Assembly (NCBI RefSeq): GCF_000148545.1
Contig: NZ_AEDV01000097.1
Span: 1 to 63,800 of the forward strand
Origin: Streptococcus mitis SK597
GTDB lineage: Bacteria > Bacillota > Bacilli > Lactobacillales > Streptococcaceae
DNA length: 63,800 nucleotides
Direction of reading: 5' to 3'
The notes under the pieces are model-generated. The model saw nothing but the letters and a program-made list of their open reading frames with translations. It had not been told where the DNA came from and made no database searches. The position numbers and the translations under genes were made by a program. Of the stretch, positions 58,550 to 63,800 are shown one piece after another. The first letter of the stretch is position 1; the number at the start of each line of letters is the position of its first letter.

Positions 58550-58672
58550 ATGGAAAATTTATTAGACATAATTGAGCAATTTTTGAGTTTGTCAGATGAA
58601 AAGCTGGAAGAATTGGCTGATAAAAATCAATTATTGCGTTTACAAGAAGAAAAGGAAAGGAAGAATGCGTAA
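58550..58672 (+). CDS. 40-residue acidic helical protein between divIC and the beta-lactamase-like gene
   Basis: ATG at 58550, stop at 58670-58672. MENLLDIIEQFLSLSDEKLE then [20 protein letters not shown]: strongly charged, all-helical, no signal peptide. Starts four bases after the divIC stop; its end overlaps the next start (58665) by eight bases, so it sits inside a tightly coupled operon. A gene of this size is annotated here in pneumococcus as I recall. Ribosome binding site is weak (AAAGGTG). Function unknown. Confidence 0.75.
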   Translation: MENLLDIIEQFLSLSDEKLEELADKNQLLRLQEEKERKNA

Positions 58673-59933
58673 ATTCTTAATTATTTTGTTGCTACCAAGT
58701 TTTTTGACCATTTCAAAAGTCGTTAGCACAGAAAAAGAAGTCGTCTATACTTCGAAAGAAATTTATTACCTTTCGCAATCTGACTTTGGTATTTATTTTA
58801 GAGAAAAGCTAAATTCTCCTATGGTTTATGGAGTGGTTCCTATTTATGCGAATGAAGATTTAGTAGTGGAATCTGGAAAATTGACTCCCAAAACAAGTTT
58901 TCAAATAACCGAGTGGCGTTTAAATAAACAAGGAATTCCAGTATTTAAGTTATCCAACCATCAATTTATTGCTGCAGACAAACGATTTTTATATGATCAG
59001 TCAGAGGTGACTCCAACAATAAAACAAGTATGGTTAGAATCTGATTTTAAACTGTACAATAGTCCTTATGATTTAAAAGAAGTGAAATCATCCTTATCAG
59101 CTTATTCACAAGTATCAATCGATAAGACCATGTTTGTAGAAGGAAGGGAAGTTCTACATATTAATCAGGCTGGGTGGGTAGATAAGGAATCAACTTCTGA
59201 AGAAGAGAATCGGATGAGTAAAGTCCAAGAAATGTTATCGGAAAAATATCAGAAAGATTCATTCTCTGTTTATGTTAAGCAACTGACTACTGGAAAAGAA
59301 GCTGGTATCAATCAAAATGAAAAGATGTATGCAGCTAGTGTTTTGAAACTACCTTATCTCTATTATGCGCAAGAAAAAATAAATGAGGGTCTTTATCAGT
59401 TAGATACGACTGTAAAATACGTATCTGAAGTCAATGATTTTCCAGGTTCTTATAAACCAGAGGGAAGTGGTAGTCTTCCTAAAAAAGAGGATAATAAAGA
59501 GTATTCTCTCAAGGACTTAATCACAAAAGTATCAAAAGAATCGGATAATGTAGCTCATAACATATTGGGTTATTACATTTCAAACCAATCTGATTCCACA
59601 TTCAAATCCAAGATGTCTGCCATTATGGGAGATGATTGGGATCCAAAAGAAAAATTGATTTCTTCCAAGATGGCCGGGAAGATCATGGAAGCTATTTATA
59701 ATCAAAATGGATTTGTGCTAGAGTCTTTGACTAAAACAGATTTTGATAATCAGCGAATTGCCAAAGGTGTTTCTGTGAAGGTAGCTCATAAAATTGGGGA
59801 TGCGGACGAATTTAAGCATGATACGGGTGTTGTCTACGCAGATTCTCCATTTATTCTTTCTATTTTCACTAAGAATTCTGATTATGATACAATTTCTCAG
59901 ATAGCTCAGGATGTTTATGAGGTTCTAAAATGA
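58665..59933 (+). CDS. Secreted class A beta-lactamase-like serine hydrolase
   Basis: 422 residues from ATG 58665, behind AAAGGAAAGG; a frame that begins at 58596 overlaps the 40-codon gene and lacks a signal. A signal peptide or anchor (about 1-20, [20 protein letters not shown]), an N-terminal SH3-like part (about 20-180), then a beta-lactamase2 fold with SxxK ([16 protein letters not shown], about 228-231), SDN (KESDNVAHN) and K-I-G ([17 protein letters not shown]) in place of KTG. Could be a wall-active enzyme or a relative without beta-lactam activity. The same place in pneumococcus carries a protein of this kind. Confidence 0.85.
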   Translation: MRKFLIILLLPSFLTISKVVSTEKEVVYTSKEIYYLSQSDFGIYFREKLNSPMVYGVVPIYANEDLVVESGKLTPKTSFQITEWRLNKQGIPVFKLSNHQFIAADKRFLYDQSEVTPTIKQVWLESDFKLYNSPYDLKEVKSSLSAYSQVSIDKTMFVEGREVLHINQAGWVDKESTSEEENRMSKVQEMLSEKYQKDSFSVYVKQLTTGKEAGINQNEKMYAASVLKLPYLYYAQEKINEGLYQLDTTVKYVSEVNDFPGSYKPEGSGSLPKKEDNKEYSLKDLITKVSKESDNVAHNILGYYISNQSDSTFKSKMSAIMGDDWDPKEKLISSKMAGKIMEAIYNQNGFVLESLTKTDFDNQRIAKGVSVKVAHKIGDADEFKHDTGVVYADSPFILSIFTKNSDYDTISQIAQDVYEVLK

Positions 59934-61207
59934 GGGAACAAGATTTTTTAAATCATTTTCTCAAGAAGGGATATTTCAAAAAGCATACTAAGGTGGTGCT
60001 AGCTCTTTCTGGTGGACTAGATTCTATGTTTCTATTTAAGGTGTTATCTACGTATCAAAAAGAGTTAGAAATTGAATTGATTCTAGCTCATGTGAATCAT
60101 AAGCAGAGAGTAGAATCAGATTGGGAAGAAAAGGAATTAAGGAAGTTGGCTGCTGAAGCAGAGCTTCCTATTTATATCAGCGATTTTTCAGGAGAATTTT
60201 CAGAAGCGCGTGCTCGACATTTTCGTTATGATTTTTTTCAAGAGGTCATGAAAAAGACAGGTGCGACAGCTTTAGTTACTGCCCACCATGCTGATGACCA
60301 GGTGGAAACGATTTTGATGCGTTTGATTCGAGGCACTCGTTTGCGCTATCTATCAGGAATTAAGGAGAAGCAAGTAGTCGGAGTGATAGAAATCATTCGT
60401 CCCTTCTTGCATTTTCAGAAAAAAGACTTTCCACCAATTTTTCACTTTGAAGATACATCAAATAAGAAAAATCATTATTTTCGAAATCGTATTCGAAATT
60501 CTTATTTACCAGAATTAGAAAAAGAAAATCCTCGATTTAGAGATTCAATCTTAAGTATCGGTAATGAAATTTTAGATTATGACTTAGCTATAGCTGAATT
60601 ATCAAAGAATATTGATGTAGAAAATTTAGAGCAGCTATTGTCTTACTCTGAGTCGACACAAAGAGTTTTACTTCAAACTTATCTGAATCGTTTTCCAGAT
60701 TTGAATCTTACAAAAGCGCAGTTTGATGAAGTTATGCAAATTTTAAAAACTAAAAGCCAGTATCGTCATCTGCTTAAAAATGGCTATGAATTGATAAAAG
60801 AGTATCAACAGTTTCAGATTTGTAAAATCAGTCCGCAGGCTGATGAAAAGGAAGATGAACTTGTGTTACACTATCAAAATCAGGTATCTTATCAAGGTTA
60901 TTTATTTTCCTTTGGACTTCCTTTAGAAGGTGAATCAATTCAGCGAATACCTGTTTCACGGGAAACATCAATACACATTCGTCATCGAAAAAGAGGAGAT
61001 TTTTTGATTCAAAATGGGCATAGAAAAAAACTCAGACGTCTATTTATTGATTTGAAAATCCCTATGGAAAAGCGAAAATCTGCTCTGATTATTGAGCAAT
61101 TTGGTGAAATTGTCTCAATTTTGGGAATTGCGACCAGTAATTTGAGTAAAAACACGAAAAATGATATAATGAACACTGTACTTTATATAGAAAAAATAGA
61201 TAGGTAA
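59930..61207 (+). CDS. tilS: tRNA(Ile)-lysidine synthetase
   Basis: 425 residues. N-type ATP pyrophosphatase with the P-loop [11 protein letters not shown] (about 26-36) and [21 protein letters not shown]-terminal TilS domains (about 270-425). Converts C34 of the AUA-reading tRNA-Ile to lysidine, an essential step. Overlaps the previous gene by four bases; hpt follows after four bases. A parS-like site lies at 60952-60967. Confidence 0.96.
   Translation: MREQDFLNHFLKKGYFKKHTKVVLALSGGLDSMFLFKVLSTYQKELEIELILAHVNHKQRVESDWEEKELRKLAAEAELPIYISDFSGEFSEARARHFRYDFFQEVMKKTGATALVTAHHADDQVETILMRLIRGTRLRYLSGIKEKQVVGVIEIIRPFLHFQKKDFPPIFHFEDTSNKKNHYFRNRIRNSYLPELEKENPRFRDSILSIGNEILDYDLAIAELSKNIDVENLEQLLSYSESTQRVLLQTYLNRFPDLNLTKAQFDEVMQILKTKSQYRHLLKNGYELIKEYQQFQICKISPQADEKEDELVLHYQNQVSYQGYLFSFGLPLEGESIQRIPVSRETSIHIRHRKRGDFLIQNGHRKKLRRLFIDLKIPMEKRKSALIIEQFGEIVSILGIATSNLSKNTKNDIMNTVLYIEKIDR
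60952..60967. promoter_or_regulatory. parS-like site inside tilS
   Basis: TGTTTCACGGGAAACA differs from TGTTTCACGTGAAACA by one central base; it encodes VSRET. About 11 kb right of dnaA. Confidence 0.75.
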
Positions 61208-61211
61208 AAAA

Positions 61212-61754
61212 ATGTTAGAAAATGATATTAAAAAAATCCTCGTTTCACACGATGAAATTACAGAAGCTGCTAAAAAATTAGGTGCTCAATTAACTAAGGA
61301 CTATGCAGGAAAAAATCCAATTTTAGTTGGGATTTTAAAAGGATCTATTCCTTTTATGGCTGAATTGGTCAAACATATTGATACACATATTGAAATGGAC
61401 TTTATGATGGTTTCTAGCTACCATGGTGGAACAGCAAGTAGCGGTGTGATCAATATCAAGCAAGATGTGACTCAAGATATCAAAGGAAGACATGTTCTAT
61501 TTGTAGAAGATATCATTGATACAGGTCAAACTTTGAAGAATTTGCGAGATATGTTTATTGCAAGAGATGCAGCTTCTGTTAAGATTGCAACCTTATTGGA
61601 TAAACCAGAAGGACGTGTTGTAGAAATTGAGGCAGACTATACCTGCTTTACTATCCCAAATGAGTTTGTAGTAGGTTATGGTTTAGACTACAAAGAAAAT
61701 TATCGTAACCTTCCTTATGTTGGAGTATTAAAAGAAGAAGTGTATTCAAATTAG
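61212..61754 (+). CDS. hpt: Hypoxanthine-guanine phosphoribosyltransferase
   Basis: 180 residues. Type I PRTase with [13 protein letters not shown], flexible loop [13 protein letters not shown], and PRPP motif [15 protein letters not shown] (about 96-110). Salvages hypoxanthine and guanine with PRPP. Lies between tilS and ftsH, the conserved Firmicutes order tilS-hpt-ftsH. Confidence 0.96.
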   Translation: MLENDIKKILVSHDEITEAAKKLGAQLTKDYAGKNPILVGILKGSIPFMAELVKHIDTHIEMDFMMVSSYHGGTASSGVINIKQDVTQDIKGRHVLFVEDIIDTGQTLKNLRDMFIARDAASVKIATLLDKPEGRVVEIEADYTCFTIPNEFVVGYGLDYKENYRNLPYVGVLKEEVYSN

Positions 61755-61769
61755 AAAGAACAATTTTTA

Positions 61770-63728
61770 ATGAAAAAACAAAATAATGGTTTAATTAAAA
61801 ATCCTTTTCTATGGTTATTACTTATTTTTTTCCTAGTTACAGCTTATCAGTATTTTAGTACAGGTAGTGTTGCAGGGAAAAGTGAGCAAATTAATTATAC
61901 AGAATTGGTAAAAGAAATTACCGATGACAATGTAAAAGAATTAACCTACCAACCAAATGGCAGTGTTATCGAAGTTTCGGGTGTCTATAAAAATCCTAAA
62001 ACAAGTAAAGAAGAAACAGGCATTCAGTTCTTTTCTCCATCTGTTACAACAGTAGAGAAATTTTCAAGTATTATTCTTCCCTCTGATACCACAGTATCAG
62101 AATTGCAAAAACTTGCTTCGGACCATAAGGCAGAAGTAACTATTAAGCATGAAAGTTCAAGTGGTATGTGGATTAATCTACTCGTATCCATTGTGCCATT
62201 TGGAATTCTATTCTTCTTCCTATTCTCTATGATGGGAAATATGGGAGGAGGAAATGGCCGTAACCCAATGAGTTTTGGACGTAGTAAGGCTAAAGCTGCA
62301 AATAAAGAAGATATTAAAGTAAGATTTTCAGATGTTGCTGGAGCTGAGGAAGAAAAACAAGAACTAGTTGAAGTTGTTGAGTTCTTAAAAGATCCAAAAC
62401 GATTTACAAAACTTGGAGCCCGTATTCCAGCAGGGGTACTTCTGGAGGGACCTCCGGGAACAGGTAAGACTTTGCTTGCTAAGGCAGTCGCCGGAGAAGC
62501 AGGCGTTCCATTCTTTAGTATCTCAGGTTCTGACTTTGTAGAAATGTTTGTCGGAGTTGGAGCTAGTCGTGTTCGTTCTCTTTTTGAAGATGCCAAAAAA
62601 GCAGCGCCAGCTATCATCTTTATCGATGAAATTGATGCTGTTGGACGTCAACGTGGAGTTGGTCTTGGCGGAGGAAATGACGAACGTGAACAAACCTTGA
62701 ACCAACTCTTGATTGAAATGGATGGTTTTGAGGGAAATGAAGGGATTATTGTCATTGCTGCGACAAACCGTTCAGATGTACTTGACCCTGCCCTTCTGCG
62801 TCCAGGACGTTTTGATAGAAAAGTATTGGTTGGCCGTCCTGATGTTAAAGGTCGTGAAGCAATCTTGAAAGTTCATGCTAAGAACAAGCCTTTAGCAGAA
62901 GATGTAGATTTGAAATTAGTTGCTCAACAAACTCCAGGTTTTGTTGGTGCTGATTTAGAGAATGTCTTGAATGAAGCAGCCTTGGTTGCCGCTCGTCGTA
63001 ATAAATCGATAATTGATGCTTCAGATATTGATGAAGCAGAAGATAGAGTTATTGCTGGTCCTTCTAAGAAAGATAAGACAGTTTCACAAAAAGAACGTGA
63101 ATTGGTTGCCTATCATGAGGCAGGACATACCATTGTTGGTCTAGTCTTGTCGAATGCTCGCGTTGTCCATAAGGTTACAATTGTACCACGTGGTCGTGCA
63201 GGTGGTTATATGATTGCACTTCCTAAGGAAGACCAAATGCTTCTATCTAAAGAAGATATGAAAGAGCAATTGGCTGGCTTAATGGGTGGACGTGTAGCTG
63301 AAGAAATTATCTTTAATGTCCAAACTACAGGAGCTTCAAACGACTTTGAACAGGCGACACAAATGGCGCGTGCAATGGTTACAGAGTACGGTATGAGTGA
63401 AAAACTTGGCCCAGTACAATATGAAGGAAACCATGCTATGTTTGGGGGACAGAGTCCTCAAAAATTAATTTCAGAACAAACAGCTTATGAAATTGACGAA
63501 GAAGTTCGTTCATTATTGAATGAAGCACGAAATAAAGCTGCTGAAATTATTCAGTCAAATCGTGAAACTCACAAGTTGATTGCAGAAGCATTATTAAAAT
63601 ACGAAACATTGGATAGTACACAAATTAAAGCTCTTTATGAAACAGGAAAGATGCCTGAAACCGTAGAAGAGGAATCTCATGCATTATCTTATGATGAAGT
63701 AAAGTCAAAAATGAATGATGAAAAATAA
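61770..63728 (+). CDS. ftsH: Membrane AAA+ zinc protease FtsH
   Basis: 652 residues. Two membrane helices (about 9-28 and 130-152) flank an extracytoplasmic loop; AAA+ domain with Walker [20 protein letters not shown] (about 225) and Walker [19 protein letters not shown] with RPGRFDRKV; zinc motif [10 protein letters not shown] (about 449) and a third ligand in the ASNDFEQAT region. Degrades membrane and regulatory proteins. Intact, followed by a terminator. Confidence 0.97.
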   Translation: MKKQNNGLIKNPFLWLLLIFFLVTAYQYFSTGSVAGKSEQINYTELVKEITDDNVKELTYQPNGSVIEVSGVYKNPKTSKEETGIQFFSPSVTTVEKFSSIILPSDTTVSELQKLASDHKAEVTIKHESSSGMWINLLVSIVPFGILFFFLFSMMGNMGGGNGRNPMSFGRSKAKAANKEDIKVRFSDVAGAEEEKQELVEVVEFLKDPKRFTKLGARIPAGVLLEGPPGTGKTLLAKAVAGEAGVPFFSISGSDFVEMFVGVGASRVRSLFEDAKKAAPAIIFIDEIDAVGRQRGVGLGGGNDEREQTLNQLLIEMDGFEGNEGIIVIAATNRSDVLDPALLRPGRFDRKVLVGRPDVKGREAILKVHAKNKPLAEDVDLKLVAQQTPGFVGADLENVLNEAALVAARRNKSIIDASDIDEAEDRVIAGPSKKDKTVSQKERELVAYHEAGHTIVGLVLSNARVVHKVTIVPRGRAGGYMIALPKEDQMLLSKEDMKEQLAGLMGGRVAEEIIFNVQTTGASNDFEQATQMARAMVTEYGMSEKLGPVQYEGNHAMFGGQSPQKLISEQTAYEIDEEVRSLLNEARNKAAEIIQSNRETHKLIAEALLKYETLDSTQIKALYETGKMPETVEEESHALSYDEVKSKMNDEK

Positions 63729-63732
63729 CCCC

Positions 63733-63757
63733 AAGAGAGGCAAGACCTCTCTTTTTT
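63733..63757 (+). terminator. Terminator after ftsH
   Basis: AAGAGAGG-CAAGA-CCTCTCTT followed by TTTT, four bases past the stop codon. Confidence 0.85.
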
Positions 63758-63800
63758 GTGCAGTTTAGATGGTGTAGGGAACAGAATGGGGGAAATGGGA

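Noticed and set aside
62024-62617. 197-codon ORF antisense to ftsH
   Set aside because: Shadow of the ftsH frame, rich in Ser/Pro, no ribosome binding site or promoter.

Overview
The window is a chromosomal core segment from a mitis-group streptococcus (Streptococcus mitis / pseudopneumoniae / pneumoniae-like). The grounds are a BOX repeat at the left edge, the order cbpD-dnaB-rplI ... comFC/comFA ... pcsB ... htrA-parB-dnaA ... ftsH as I remember it from pneumococcus, a comCDE locus between tRNA-Arg and tRNA-Glu/Asn, and low G+C. The CSP differs from the two classical pneumococcal pheromones and CbpD has a single SH3b domain, so a non-pneumococcal mitis-group species is most likely. No prophage, IS element, CRISPR array or rRNA operon was seen.

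Layout. Positions 1-3000 are the only clearly variable part: a BOX element that truncates a leftward reading frame, a ComP-like sensor kinase with a LuxR-type regulator, and a 3' remnant of a tRNA-dihydrouridine synthase gene. Next come a Ser/Gln-rich lipoprotein, a tiny membrane protein and the CtsR-ClpC stress operon (3-7.3 kb), a TPP-riboswitch-controlled thiamine-precursor ABC operon (7.3-10.3 kb), the competence lysin CbpD (10.4-11.5 kb), gdpP-rplI-dnaB-veg and hpf (11.6-16.4 kb), comFA-comFC (16.4-18.4 kb), yigZ, a PH-domain gene and cysK (18.4-20.6 kb), rpsB-tsf (20.7-22.7 kb), pcsB and mreCD (22.8-25.4 kb), and the ECF-transporter / pgsA / rodZ / M16 protease run (25.4-31.9 kb). The rightward yaaA-recF pair faces leftward guaB and trpS (32-36.2 kb). 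An ABC-F ATPase, a YfhO-type membrane protein and a divergent TetR/YhgE pair follow (36.4-44 kb).

From 44 kb on lies the replication-origin neighbourhood: tRNA-Asn, tRNA-Glu, comE-comD-comC, tRNA-Arg, rlmH, htrA, parB, then DnaA-box clusters on both sides of dnaA and the rightward dnaA, dnaN, DUF951, ychF, pth, mfd, rqcP, divIC, small ORF, beta-lactamase-like protein, tilS, hpt, ftsH. ParB is present without ParA, and three parS-like palindromes lie inside ecfA1, the YfhO gene and tilS.

How it works together. Competence is spread over the window: ComCDE senses CSP through the ComE direct repeat in front of comC, and SigX (encoded elsewhere) would read the cin-boxes in front of cbpD and comFA. 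CiaR-type repeats precede htrA, a CtsR box precedes ctsR, and WalR-like boxes precede pcsB and the lipoprotein gene. Points that a routine annotation could miss: comC (43 codons) and a 40-codon gene upstream of the beta-lactamase-like gene; start corrections for the DUF77 gene, rpsB, gdpP, the YhgE gene, htrA, DUF951 and the beta-lactamase-like gene; a UUG start for dnaA beside an out-of-frame AUG; and a 19-residue predicted CSP.
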